Part shown: piece after piece, positions 27,761 through 36,270 of the stretch | Position numbering within the stretch: the stretch's first letter is position 1 | Layout of the letters: each line of letters begins with the position of its first letter | Assembly (NCBI GenBank): GCA_035352555.1 | Contig: DAOPXW010000012.1 | Span: forward strand, 1 to 37,573 | Direction of reading: 5' to 3' | Source: UBA2922 sp035352555 | GTDB lineage: Bacteria; Bacillota; Clostridia; Oscillospirales; Oscillospiraceae | Length of the DNA stretch: 37,573 nt | Position numbers and translations under genes: made by a program | Notes under the pieces: model-generated | Told to the model about the DNA's origin: nothing | The model's input: only the letters and a program-made list of their open reading frames with translations | The model's database searches: none

Positions 27761-30171
27761 GCGCCTCCCGTCACGGCGTGCGGACCTACCCGGTGTGCCT
27801 CCGCCTCAAGATAGGGATTCAGCAGCCGCGCCAGCGGCGCCAGCTGCCCGCTGAATACCACTTTTGCGTTCACATCCACGTTTCCGCCGTCATAGCCCTG
27901 CAGCGCCATCATCATGGCGTCCACAATGGTGGTAAGCGGGCTCTCAATGTTGGTCTGGCCAGCCGGCTGATCGTTGACGATGGCCGCGAAGGGTGCGCCG
28001 CCGGAGAGTACCGCGCCGGCGGCCAGGCGCGGCAGCGCCACATGGGCGACCGTGGGGAGGTTAAACCCGACAACGCTGCCGCCGATACCCGGCACCCACT
28101 TCGGGACCGTGAAGTGCAGGCTGTTCAGCGCGCCCACCAGTACATTCACGGCGTCCACGCCTTTGTTGGCGAGGCCTTCGAAAAATCCAATCACGCCGTT
28201 GATACAGGCTTTAAAACCATTTGTCAGCGGCGTCGTCACATATTTTTCAAACCAGTCTTTTACCGTGCCGAAAACTTCCTTGATGCCATTGACAGCGGTC
28301 GCCGCGTTTTCCTTGACGCGGTCTGTGACGGCCGTCCAGGCCTCGCTGATCCGGTCGCCTACGCCGCGAAAGTAATCCCCGGCCGCGTTCCAGGCGTCCT
28401 TGATGCTCTCCCAGCAGCCGACGGCGAAAGACTTGATCTCATCCCAGTGCGCGATGCACAGGATGATGACGGCGATCAGCGCCGCGACAGCAGCCGTCAC
28501 GAGGCCGACGGGGCTCGTCAGAAACGCGATGGCAGCGCCGATGCCCTTCACGATGCCGGTCACGGCCAGAATTGTCTGGCCGATCCCCATGGCTACCGAC
28601 ATAAAGATCTTCCCGGCATTGGCCGCCGTCAGAAACAGCGCCGCGGTGATCGCCAGAATCTGTGCCACCTCCGGATGGGCGCTTACCCAGTCGCTTACGT
28701 CCTTCAGCGCGCCGGCCAGCCATTTCAGCACATCCACGATCACGCCGCCCGTCCAACTCGCGATGGGCCGCAGGATGTTGTCCCACAGCCAGGAGAAGAT
28801 CGGGGCGATTGCCGTGATAACGCTGTTCAGCAGGGATAGCGCCCCGGATAGAGCATCCAGAAACGCCGGCAGAGCGTCGGAGATCGTCCACTGCGCCAGC
28901 GGCTCCAGAATATTGTCGTAAATCCAGCTCAGCCCGGCGCCGATTCCGGCGTTAAATCCTGCCAGTGCCGCCTTGAACCCCGCGAACGCGGTGTTGAGCT
29001 TGGAGAAGTTCAGGCTGTCCGCCGTCTGCTTCAGCCGGCTCAGAACCTTTTCCAGCCCCGTCAGGCTCTCGCTGGCGGCGTCGGCTGCGGTGCCGGCGTC
29101 GGTAAGCCCGCTGCCGCTGGTGGAAACGTCGCTGCCGCCGCCCGAGCCGCTGCTCGCGGTACTGGACATCTTCTGCAGCGTGTCGAAGCCAAAAGTGCTG
29201 AGATTTTTCGCCGCGGAGCCTGCCGCATTGGTAGAATCCGTCAATCCGTCAACGGCGTCGCTCGCCGCCCCGCCGTAACTCACCACGGCGGCAGAGCTTT
29301 TTGCGGTTTTGCCAAACACATTTGCGATAGACTGTGCAACCATATTTGCCAGGGTCGCCATATTGGCCAACACCCGGCAAATGCCGTTCAGCGCCGGCAA
29401 GAACGCGGTCAGGCTTGTCGTCACGGCCTGGCCGAACTGCTCCTTGATGTCGCCCAGGACGTTGCTCACCTGTTTCAGCCGGCCGGAGGGCGTCGCCGCC
29501 ATGGCCGTGTTCATCTGGCCCACGTTGTTTGTGATGATCTGCGCCAGCACGGCGGCCCGCTGTTCCTCGTCGCCGTACTTGATGGCAGCGGCCTCGGCGT
29601 CGGAAAAGGTGATGCCCACGCGCCGCAGCGCCGTCACCTGGCCCTGCATGGCTTTGCCCATCAGGTTGCCAACAGTCGTGGCATTTTCTGTGGTGGCGTT
29701 CAGGCCGTTCTGCTGCACGATGAGATTGTTCATCACGGGGATCAGGGTTTGCAGCGACTTCGTCTGATTGAGAAACGTCGCCAGCTGCTGTGCCCCGGCC
29801 AGCTGCACCTCGTCGCCCACCACGCCCAGCTTCTGCTGGGCGCTGGTGAGCGCAAAGATACTTTTTACCTCCGAGGCGCTGGCGTTCATGCGCTGCCCCA
29901 TTATGGTGGCCAATTTGGTCTCGCCCTCCACTTGGGTCTCGTAGGCCTTTTTGGCGGATTTGGCAAACGCCACGATCGCGGCGGCCGACAGCGTTACGCC
30001 CAGGGTACCCAGCACCCGGTTGAGCTTCATCGTCGTCGCCTGCATCGCGCTGCAGGAGCCAGCGAGCGATGCTCTCATGCCCGCCATACTGGTCTTCGCC
30101 TTGCTCGCCTGCTTTGTGATGGCAGAAAAGTCCGCGCCAGCGCGGACCATGATATTTTTCAATGCGGGCAA
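27757..30171 (-). CDS. Tail tape measure protein
   Basis: An 804-residue protein that sets tail length and enters the cell envelope with the DNA. The N-terminal 300 residues are helical with MQATTMKLNRVLGTLGVTLS and the TMP-type motif TVGNLMGKAMQGQVTALRRV. Central membrane-like segments (IFSWLWDNILRPIASWTGGV, TSPVGLVTAAVAALIAVIIL) are followed by a Gly-rich end. The start is TTG 30171, directly after the chaperone stop and seven bases after GGAGGTG; ATG 30150 is the alternative. Confidence 0.9.
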   Translation of the reverse strand: MPALKNIMVRAGADFSAITKQASKAKTSMAGMRASLAGSCSAMQATTMKLNRVLGTLGVTLSAAAIVAFAKSAKKAYETQVEGETKLATIMGQRMNASASEVKSIFALTSAQQKLGVVGDEVQLAGAQQLATFLNQTKSLQTLIPVMNNLIVQQNGLNATTENATTVGNLMGKAMQGQVTALRRVGITFSDAEAAAIKYGDEEQRAAVLAQIITNNVGQMNTAMAATPSGRLKQVSNVLGDIKEQFGQAVTTSLTAFLPALNGICRVLANMATLANMVAQSIANVFGKTAKSSAAVVSYGGAASDAVDGLTDSTNAAGSAAKNLSTFGFDTLQKMSSTASSGSGGGSDVSTSGSGLTDAGTAADAASESLTGLEKVLSRLKQTADSLNFSKLNTAFAGFKAALAGFNAGIGAGLSWIYDNILEPLAQWTISDALPAFLDALSGALSLLNSVITAIAPIFSWLWDNILRPIASWTGGVIVDVLKWLAGALKDVSDWVSAHPEVAQILAITAALFLTAANAGKIFMSVAMGIGQTILAVTGIVKGIGAAIAFLTSPVGLVTAAVAALIAVIILCIAHWDEIKSFAVGCWESIKDAWNAAGDYFRGVGDRISEAWTAVTDRVKENAATAVNGIKEVFGTVKDWFEKYVTTPLTNGFKACINGVIGFFEGLANKGVDAVNVLVGALNSLHFTVPKWVPGIGGSVVGFNLPTVAHVALPRLAAGAVLSGGAPFAAIVNDQPAGQTNIESPLTTIVDAMMMALQGYDGGNVDVNAKVVFSGQLAPLARLLNPYLEAEAHRVGPHAVTGGA

Positions 30172-30450
30172 TCAGTCCACCTCCTCGCCGCCGAGCAGCG
30201 CGTTCAGCGCCTTGACCTGCGCGTACATCTGCTCATCGGTCATTTTTTCCGCCTTTTCACCGCCGTAGGCATCCTCATAGTCCGGCGCCCTCTTGTTCCA
30301 AACCATGGCCCGGATCAGCAGGCTCAGGTTGTAGATATTACGCTGGGCGATCTGCTGATCGTCCCGGCGCTTCGCCATCCAGGCGGAAATGCAGGCGCCA
30401 AATTCACTCGGGGTGAGCCTCTCCCATTCGGAGGGGCTCATCCCGATCAC
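30172..30450 (-). CDS. Tail assembly chaperone, frameshift extension (GT-type)
   Basis: A 92-codon frame (from GTG 30450) that is probably made mainly as a -1 frameshift fusion to 30462-30857. In the -1 frame, codons after the slip at 30498-30504 read KRRRGGWNWQDSLSLAVVIG, then MSPSEWERLTPSEFGACISA, typical of gpT-like extensions. The fusion would span 30857-30172. It ends with GGAGGTG that serves the tape measure. It has no good ribosome site of its own. Confidence 0.8.
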   Translation of the reverse strand: MIGMSPSEWERLTPSEFGACISAWMAKRRDDQQIAQRNIYNLSLLIRAMVWNKRAPDYEDAYGGEKAEKMTDEQMYAQVKALNALLGGEEVD

Positions 30451-30461
30451 GACGGCCAGAC

Positions 30462-30857
30462 TCAGGCTGTCTTGCCAGTTCCAGCCGCCGCGTCGGCGTT
30501 TTTTTCGTCGCCCTCCTCTGCCGCCGGTGATGGCGCCGCGTCGGCGTAGGCCAGTTCCAGCGCCTTGCCGGCTGCGCCGATCAGTGCGCCGGGCGTCATG
30601 GTGTCCATTAAGGCTTCCATATCGGTCACCTTCAACGGCTCGCCGTTTTCCTTGGCGTCGGCCAGCAGCATGGAGTAATACAGTGCCTCCAGCTTTACGG
30701 GGTCCTGGATCGCGTCCTCCATGTCCTCCAGCTTGCAGGCCGTGAGTTTGGAAAAGGTCTTCATGGCGCTGTGGGTCAGACGCAGCGCGCGCGGTTTGTC
30801 CATGTTGACAATGACCTCACCGGCCTCGCCGACTCGCCACTGTTCTCTTTTATCCAT
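30462..30857 (-). CDS. Tail assembly chaperone (G-type)
   Basis: A 131-residue protein ahead of the tape measure. It has a beta start (WRVGEAGEVIVNMDKPRALR), a helical middle (MKTFSKLTACKLEDMEDAIQ), and an Ala/Asp-rich end. It coats the tape measure during assembly. Near its end the slippery heptamer A AAA AAC occurs in the correct phase for -1 frameshifting into 30172-30450. ATG after GAGGTGAG. Confidence 0.85.
   Translation of the reverse strand: MDKREQWRVGEAGEVIVNMDKPRALRLTHSAMKTFSKLTACKLEDMEDAIQDPVKLEALYYSMLLADAKENGEPLKVTDMEALMDTMTPGALIGAAGKALELAYADAAPSPAAEEGDEKNADAAAGTGKTA
30498..30504 (-). promoter_or_regulatory. Programmed -1 frameshift slippery site
   Basis: On the minus strand, codons GAA AAA AAC (30506-30498) contain the canonical heptamer A AAA AAC. 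The downstream frame (codon starts shifted by one base) is exactly the -1 frame, open through 30172. Standard for phage G/GT chaperones. Confidence 0.85.
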
Positions 30858-30870
30858 CGGCTCTCACCTC

Positions 30871-31284
30871 TTAGCCCGCGGCGGTCGCCGCCAGCACGGG
30901 CTGACCGGAGATCTTCAGTTTTGCGTCGAAGGTGATGGCGTCGGACACGTCCACGCCGGTCTTGAACTCGGTTACCGCGGCCTTAAAGGTCCATGTTTTT
31001 CCGATGGCTGCGGGAAACTTGATGCTGCAATCTGCGATTGCGCCGCTGTTCAGCAGCGTATACATCTCATTTTGGCCGGCGTCTTCGCCGTCCATATAGC
31101 CGGAAACGGACACTTCGCCGGGATCCTTGAAGCCGGCCACGAACTCCTTGTAGCCGGTGTTGTTGGCGAGGTCGGTTACCTCGACAGAATCGGCGTTGAC
31201 GTCGATGCCGTCGATGGACTTCAGGCCGCCCACAGCCATGGTATTTACCGTCAGCGTAGTACCGACAGATGCGGATTTTCCCAT
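30871..31284 (-). CDS. Major tail (tube) protein
   Basis: A 137-residue protein, beta-rich: MGKSASVGTTLTVNTMAVGG, then VEVTDLANNTGYKEFVAGFK and DPGEVSVSGYMDG, as in tail tube proteins of Firmicutes siphoviruses. It polymerises into the tail tube. ATG after GGAGGT. It lies just before the tail chaperones. No sheath protein gene is nearby, which supports a non-contractile tail. Confidence 0.85.
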   Translation of the reverse strand: MGKSASVGTTLTVNTMAVGGLKSIDGIDVNADSVEVTDLANNTGYKEFVAGFKDPGEVSVSGYMDGEDAGQNEMYTLLNSGAIADCSIKFPAAIGKTWTFKAAVTEFKTGVDVSDAITFDAKLKISGQPVLAATAAG

Positions 31285-31296
31285 GGGGTTACCTCC

Positions 31297-31689
31297 TTAA
31301 TTAATCAGATAATCCAGATGCAGGTACAGCGGCTTACGCCAGAGCCCCACACCGGACTCATAAAAATTTGGCTGGGTTTGACGGCACTCCGCCGCCTGGA
31401 TCGTGATCTCGTCATGCGCTGTACCCTCCAGCGCCTGGAGTGCCGCCATCACGGCGCCGCCCAGCGTCTGCATCGACAGATGGGTGCCGGCCACTACATG
31501 GACCTGGTAATCCGCGCCTTTCAGCCCTGTCAGCCCGTCCAGGGCGCGCTCCTCATCGCCGGCCTCCTGCAGGTAAAAACAGAACGGCGCGGCGGCGTCC
31601 TTCAGCGCCTCGTGGGGATAGACCTTGCCGGAAAGCGAAGCCACGCCGCTCACAGCGGAAACGATGATTGCGTCTATAGATGTCGCCAT
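31297..31689 (-). CDS. Tail completion protein (DUF3168-like)
   Basis: A 130-residue protein: SGKVYPHEALKDAAAPFCFY, then LKGADYQVHVVAGTHLSMQT, YESGVGLWRKPLYLHLDYLI at the end. It resembles the gp17/DUF3168 tail-completion family in size, order and the aromatic end. It should cap the tail tube for joining to the head. ATG 31689 after GAGGTG. Confidence 0.7.
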   Translation of the reverse strand: MATSIDAIIVSAVSGVASLSGKVYPHEALKDAAAPFCFYLQEAGDEERALDGLTGLKGADYQVHVVAGTHLSMQTLGGAVMAALQALEGTAHDEITIQAAECRQTQPNFYESGVGLWRKPLYLHLDYLIN

Positions 31690-31698
31690 ATGAACACC

Positions 31699-32199
31699 TC
31701 ACTTACCCCAGGTCTTGTCGAGCTCCGCGATCAGCGTCTGGGTCATGGTTTCCTTGGCCGCCGCGCTGCTCTCCTCCGCGCCCTGGCGCATAAAATGATA
31801 ACCGGGCACATAGCTCAGCCCGCCGCCCTTGGAACGCGTTAAAAATCCAAACTCCATGCTGGCCGGATAATAGGCATGACCGTTTTTAGTGGCCTTACTC
31901 CCTGCCGCGCCCGGGTTTTTCACGGGCTTCTGCAGCAGCTCATTCATTCCGGGATCGAAGTAAACGTCATAGACTTTTTTCCCGCGGAGCCTGCTGCGTT
32001 CGCCGTGGCGGATGATGCTGCGCTTCAGATTGCCGGTCTCCCCGACAGGGACTTCGCCCTTCACCGCCTTGCGCGTCACATTGGCACCTTTGCCGGCCGC
32101 CTTTGTCACGGCCTTCTGGGGTAGCTGCCCCGTGGCGGCTAGGCGGTCGATCACGGCCTTTGTTCCGGTTTCCTTAAACCAGACACCGGCGCCGCTCAT
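31699..32199 (-). CDS. HK97 gp10-like head-tail protein
   Basis: A 166-residue protein of the HK97 gp10 type: GANVTRKAVKGEVPVGETGN, LKRSIIRHGERSR, then YYPASMEFGFLTRSKGGG and VPGYHFMRQGAEESSAAAKE. The pattern of basic helix, PVGETGNLKRSI, then a Phe-rich end is diagnostic. It overlaps the head-closure gene by 4 bp. Confidence 0.85.
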   Translation of the reverse strand: MSGAGVWFKETGTKAVIDRLAATGQLPQKAVTKAAGKGANVTRKAVKGEVPVGETGNLKRSIIRHGERSRLRGKKVYDVYFDPGMNELLQKPVKNPGAAGSKATKNGHAYYPASMEFGFLTRSKGGGLSYVPGYHFMRQGAEESSAAAKETMTQTLIAELDKTWGK

Positions 32200-32531
32200 G
32201 GCACCTGCTCCGTAACGCTGAGGACCAGGAACGGGGTGCGTTCGTCGGTAGCTACCGGCGGGATAATATCAAAGACGCGACTACCCAGGGCGATGCGCAT
32301 AGCGGCCGTGATGTCGCTGCGCCGCCGGATCAGGATGGTATGGGTCGCCTCGCTCTGCTCCTGGCCCATGGCGTAGTAATTGCGGCCCTTGACAGGCTTC
32401 ACGCTGGCCCAGACCGTCACATAGTCGTTCCAGTGGTCCGCGGGCTCGCCGTCGGCTGCCTGACCGTCCGCCCGGGACTGAAATGTAATGCGCTTGTCCA
32501 TGTTGCCAACCGGCAAATAGATCGCCTCCAT
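32196..32531 (-). CDS. Head closure (head-tail adaptor) protein
   Basis: A 111-residue protein: MDKRITFQSRADG after a 10-residue start, WNDYVTVWASVKPVKGRNYY, ATHTILIRRRSDITAAMRIA, typical of SPP1 gp16/HK97-like head closure proteins. Start ATG 32531, with AAGAGAAGA before it; Met11 (32501) is an alternative. Followed by gp10-like and tail completion genes in the standard order. Confidence 0.8.
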   Translation of the reverse strand: MEAIYLPVGNMDKRITFQSRADGQAADGEPADHWNDYVTVWASVKPVKGRNYYAMGQEQSEATHTILIRRRSDITAAMRIALGSRVFDIIPPVATDERTPFLVLSVTEQVP

Positions 32532-32538
32532 TCTTCTC

Positions 32539-32587
32539 TTGGCCCCCTGTCAACGGGGGCTGCTGCAGCAGGCGACTGAGGGATTCC
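32539..32587. repeat. REP-like palindromic element, copy 2
   Basis: GGCCCCCTGTCAACGGGGGC hairpin with a GTCAA loop, then CTGCTGCAGCAG, then GAGGGATTCC. It shares its plan with the element at 854-905. It fills the gap between head-closure and connector genes. Confidence 0.55.
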
Positions 32588-32596
32588 CTATCGTCT

Positions 32597-32905
32597 TTAC
32601 GTGCTCGCCGTCAGCACCGCGGCATTTTTTCCGCAGAACTTACGCTGATTAATGGTATCCCGCAAACCAACAGGCATCGCAACCGGCTCGTCACGCTTAT
32701 CGTGATACCATAGTGTCAGTCCCTTGACCATCAGGGAATACTGAGGGTCAAGGGATGGTTCCTCCGGTTCTTTTATACCGGAATTTGCAAGGTACTGCTT
32801 TGCGCTGAGGATCAAGCCGATGATGTCATCATCGTCCTCATCATCATCAAACTTGCAGTAGGTTTTTACGGCGGCGAGCTCAGTATCTGGTACCGTGGTC
32901 GTCAT
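32597..32905 (-). CDS. Head-tail connector protein (gp6-like)
   Basis: A 102-residue helical protein: TELAAVKTYCKFDDDEDDDD, IIGLILSAKQYLANSGI, YSLMVKGLTLWYHDKRDEP, the pattern of gp6/Phage_connect_1 proteins that dock on the portal. Unusual acid run DDDEDDDD near residue 20. The ribosome site is weak and the gene starts 7 bp after the capsid stop, so it is probably coupled to it. Confidence 0.8.
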   Translation of the reverse strand: MTTTVPDTELAAVKTYCKFDDDEDDDDIIGLILSAKQYLANSGIKEPEEPSLDPQYSLMVKGLTLWYHDKRDEPVAMPVGLRDTINQRKFCGKNAAVLTAST

Positions 32906-32911
32906 AACTTA

Positions 32912-34138
32912 TCAGCCCGCGGCCGGAATGGTGGCGACGATGAAACTGTTATCCACAACCAGGTTGCCGCCCACCATGACGTCACCCAGGATGGTCAGCA
33001 AACGCTCTCCGGCCTTGTAGCTCTCGTCGACGCGAATGGTGTAGCCGCCGAACAGGCCCAGCTCATAGGCCAACGGGTTGCCGTAGCACATGGTCTGGAT
33101 GGCGGAGGCGCCCGCGACTGCGCCCGTCACGGCGGTCAGATCGCTGCAGAGGGTGTAGGGGACGATCACGCCGCCGTCCACCAGCACGCCGCTGTTGGGG
33201 TTGCCGGTAGTCGGGGTAACGTCAATCAGGCGCTTTTTCTCGTTGGTGCCGCGCAGCTCACCGAAAGCAGCCAGGTCGGGTTTGGCCAGGTACAGTCGGG
33301 CGTCGCCTGCCAGCTCGTTATCAGTACCCAAGGCGAAATACAGATCCTGCAGTGTGGTCACGGAGATACCGCTGGCGGCGATAGCCTTGATGGCGTATAG
33401 TGCCTCGGCGTCGGTGTTTTTTGCGGACTTGATACCAAACATGGTGGGGGTAGCCTGTCCGTCACCGTTAAAAATCAGGGCGGCCACTTTGCGCCGCATT
33501 GCCTGCATGGCCATGCTCTGAATTTTTTCCATATAGCGGGCCTGGGACAGTTTCACAAGGTTCTTATCTACGTAGGTGGTCACGTTCACTTCGTAGGGCT
33601 TGATGGCCGCTTTCCGCGGCGTGGGGTCAGAGGGAGTGCGGGTAGTGCCGGCCAGGGTAGCCACGGCACCGGCCTGCGCTTCCTGTGCGGCCTTGAAGTA
33701 GGGTTCCTCAATCCCACCAGTACCGGTCAGGTCAACCACGCTCACCTGGTCGACAACGGAGCTGACAGGGCTAATCCGATCGCGTACATCGGTGCCAGCC
33801 TGAGTGGGCTCAACGATATTACCGGTGCCCAGAGTAAAGGCATCCTGCACTTCATCCACGTCAAAGGTCACCTCCGCGCCGCGCAGCAGTGCCTGCACAC
33901 GCTCAGTGGCGCGGTCCTCCGCCTCGGTGGTCTTGTGGATGATCGCGGGAGCCGCCGGTACGGCAGCCTTCGCCGCGATCAGGCTGTTGACCTGCGCGAT
34001 GCGCGTGTCCAGATTGGACACTTCCTGCATGGCCGCGGCATAAGCGGCCTGGTCATTGCCGGCGAGAGCCGTTTCGGCGGCGGTAAGCTGGTCGGCGCGC
34101 TGGCCGGCGAGTTCGTTCAGCAATTTTTCGAGTTCCAT
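32912..34138 (-). CDS. Major capsid protein, HK97 fold
   Basis: A 408-residue protein. Residues 1-60 form a coiled-coil delta (scaffold-like) domain, expected to be cut off by the adjacent protease. The HK97 core follows: VVDQVSVVDLTGTGGIEEPY, TYVDKNLVKLSQARYMEKIQ, ALIFNGDGQATPTMFGI, and a C-terminal MVGGNLVVDNSFIVATI. ATG 34138 after AGGAGG. A parS-like palindrome is embedded at codons 40-45. Confidence 0.9.
   Translation of the reverse strand: MELEKLLNELAGQRADQLTAAETALAGNDQAAYAAAMQEVSNLDTRIAQVNSLIAAKAAVPAAPAIIHKTTEAEDRATERVQALLRGAEVTFDVDEVQDAFTLGTGNIVEPTQAGTDVRDRISPVSSVVDQVSVVDLTGTGGIEEPYFKAAQEAQAGAVATLAGTTRTPSDPTPRKAAIKPYEVNVTTYVDKNLVKLSQARYMEKIQSMAMQAMRRKVAALIFNGDGQATPTMFGIKSAKNTDAEALYAIKAIAASGISVTTLQDLYFALGTDNELAGDARLYLAKPDLAAFGELRGTNEKKRLIDVTPTTGNPNSGVLVDGGVIVPYTLCSDLTAVTGAVAGASAIQTMCYGNPLAYELGLFGGYTIRVDESYKAGERLLTILGDVMVGGNLVVDNSFIVATIPAAG
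34005..34021. promoter_or_regulatory. Dispersed palindrome (candidate parS), site 7
   Basis: GTGTCCAG-A-TTGGACAC, one arm mismatch, inside the capsid gene where it encodes VSNLDT. Confidence 0.6.
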
Positions 34139-34153
34139 TGATATTTCCTCCTG

Positions 34154-34993
34154 TCAAATTTTAAGCTTTGCGACGGCGATCCGGGCTCCGTACCGCCAGT
34201 CGTCCTTCATGGCCGGCTCCCCGGCCTCTGGGTTATCAGATGCGGCTCCAACGGAAACCGGTGCCGGCTCATCACCGCCGCTGCCTCCGCCCTCGCCGCT
34301 TGTCTGTGCCTTCGCCGCCGTTTCTGCGTTGTACCGCGCCCGCAGCGTTTCATAATCTGGCAGCCCGCCCATGCCGGCCAAACACCGTATGCCGGCGCCT
34401 ACGCTGGCCACCATGCTCATGGGGTCAGTTTCATCGTCGCTGTCGTAGCGGATAATCTCATCGGCCAGCCCGATATCCACGGCGCGCTGCGCCGTGATAA
34501 AGGTCTGCGACCGACACAGCGTTTCCAGCTCGGCGCGGGAAGTCTTGCCGCCGCACTTGGCCTCGTAGGCGTTAAGGATGCTCTCCAGGCCCGCCTGCAG
34601 CATTTGCAAACTGCGGCCATGTTCCACCTCGTCGCCTTCGGTGTCGGTGGCGGGCAGGTGCACCATGATCTGTGCTACAGGGCTGATGCGCACGGTGTCG
34701 CATCCGGCGCAAAAGATGCTGGCGGCGCTGGCCGCGATGCTCTGGATTTCGGCGGTAACAGCCAGGCACCGGACACGCGCTGCGTCCATCAGCGCCGTCC
34801 ACATCTCCAGTCCGCAGAACATACTGCCGCCTGGAGAGTTGACCTCAAAGATCAGCCCTTCCTCGTCCGGTTCCGCGGCAAAGGCATCCACAGCGTCGGT
34901 CACATCGCGCGCGCAGCAGGCGTCAAAGCCAAAATACTGATAGATGCGCGCCATTGAGGAGCTCATCACAGTTCCGCTCAACTTCACTCTCAT
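34154..34993 (-). CDS. ClpP-like prohead protease
   Basis: A 279-residue head-maturation protease of the ClpP/S14 type. VNSPGGSMFCGLEMW forms the oxyanion region, the Ser nucleophile lies in IQSIAASAASIFCAG (about residue 88), and the His in QIMVHLPATDTEGD (about residue 111). It trims the capsid delta domain after assembly. The C-terminal 60 residues are disordered and Gly/Ser-rich. It overlaps portal by 4 bp (ATGA). Confidence 0.9.
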   Translation of the reverse strand: MRVKLSGTVMSSSMARIYQYFGFDACCARDVTDAVDAFAAEPDEEGLIFEVNSPGGSMFCGLEMWTALMDAARVRCLAVTAEIQSIAASAASIFCAGCDTVRISPVAQIMVHLPATDTEGDEVEHGRSLQMLQAGLESILNAYEAKCGGKTSRAELETLCRSQTFITAQRAVDIGLADEIIRYDSDDETDPMSMVASVGAGIRCLAGMGGLPDYETLRARYNAETAAKAQTSGEGGGSGGDEPAPVSVGAASDNPEAGEPAMKDDWRYGARIAVAKLKI

Positions 34994-36270
34994 TTGTTTT
35001 TTCCTCCCGACTTTGCCGAGCTGATCTCGCGGAACATATCCAGCGGGGCAAAATTCTTATTTCCATAATAAATGTCGCCGCCTTTGTCATGGCCGAGGGC
35101 TTCCTCGTCCTCCTTGGCGCGGATATCGTCGGCGGAGTAAGCTCCGGTCTCGCGCATGGCCTTATACCAGACACCACGGGATGCGCTGTCGCCTTTGAGT
35201 TCTGCCATCATGTTGATTTTCAGCCGCAGGCCCTGGCGGATCTCCGAATCGGTAAGCAGCTTGTAGGTCTGCTCCTCCTCATACTGGGTCACAATGGGAT
35301 GCAGCGTGGATACAACATAGTCAATGGAGTTCTGCTCGTTGGAGTTGTAAGCCTGTTTCCCGGCATAAAGCTTGCTGAGAGGCACGCCGAAAAACCGGGC
35401 GATATCCTCCACGGTGATCTCTTTGCTTTCCACAAACTGCGCGTCGCTGTTCGTCATGGTGATGGGCTTGTACTCCATTCCAAAGTCCAGCACGGCGGTG
35501 CGGAAAGCATTTTTCGGGCCGGCGTGGGTTTTCTCCCACTCTTCGCGGATAATGTCCCTGTGCGTTACCGTCTCGGTGGTGCCGTCGGATTTTGTTCTGG
35601 TCACCTCTCCGCAGAGATCACCGGCGGCCACCAGCACACCGCTGGGCGTACCGCTGTTCTCGTAGTAGCTGCGCTCGTAGTCCTGCGCGGATCGCGCCGC
35701 CGCGATAACCTCGCTGGCCCGGCCGAGAACGCTCATACCCCTGAAGCCGTCGTGCGAATAGCCCTTGAAATGCTCCACGTCCGTGCAGCTCAAGCGCATC
35801 AGTTCCCCGCTGTACGGGTGCGTCACGGTGTACCAGGGCCGGCCCGTGGTGTCTTTCCAGGGCTGCACCAGTTCCCAGGGCAGCGGAATCAGCTCCCTTG
35901 GGCGCCGGGAAATCGGGTCGCGGAGGACCCATACATAACCGTTTCCGCCGGAGAGACGGTTGCCCTCCACCATAGCCTTTAAAACTGCCGGGGTCATGGC
36001 CTCGTTTGGTCGCACATTCAGCAGCGTCAGCAGTGGGTGCCCCATGCGCTTGTTAGTGTTCTCATCCACGCAATAGCTGGGCAGCTTTGCCATGGATCCG
36101 CTGAGGATTTCCATCGCCCGCGTCACCGCGCTGAGTTTCATGGCGTCGGCCTCCGTGCCGGTGTAGCTGCCCACCGCGCTCATCACCACGCCCCCGGCGC
36201 TTGCCGTCACGGCGTTCTGGACCCGGCCTGGGGAAAATGCGGAGAGGATGCCGCGCTCAAGTCTTGTCAT
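34990..36270 (-). CDS. Portal protein, HK97 family
   Basis: A 426-residue portal forming the DNA entry channel. Landmarks: AVTRAMEILSGSMAKLPSYC, RPNEAMTPAVLKAMVEGNRL, NGYVWVLRDPISRRPRELIP, and ITVEDIARFFGVPLSKLYAG near residue 300. ATG 36270 (MTRLERGILSAF) is chosen because GGGGTGA precedes it at proper range; GTG 36285 is an alternative. It overlaps the end of the small membrane protein gene by 14 bp. Confidence 0.92.
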   Translation of the reverse strand: MTRLERGILSAFSPGRVQNAVTASAGGVVMSAVGSYTGTEADAMKLSAVTRAMEILSGSMAKLPSYCVDENTNKRMGHPLLTLLNVRPNEAMTPAVLKAMVEGNRLSGGNGYVWVLRDPISRRPRELIPLPWELVQPWKDTTGRPWYTVTHPYSGELMRLSCTDVEHFKGYSHDGFRGMSVLGRASEVIAAARSAQDYERSYYENSGTPSGVLVAAGDLCGEVTRTKSDGTTETVTHRDIIREEWEKTHAGPKNAFRTAVLDFGMEYKPITMTNSDAQFVESKEITVEDIARFFGVPLSKLYAGKQAYNSNEQNSIDYVVSTLHPIVTQYEEEQTYKLLTDSEIRQGLRLKINMMAELKGDSASRGVWYKAMRETGAYSADDIRAKEDEEALGHDKGGDIYYGNKNFAPLDMFREISSAKSGGKNK

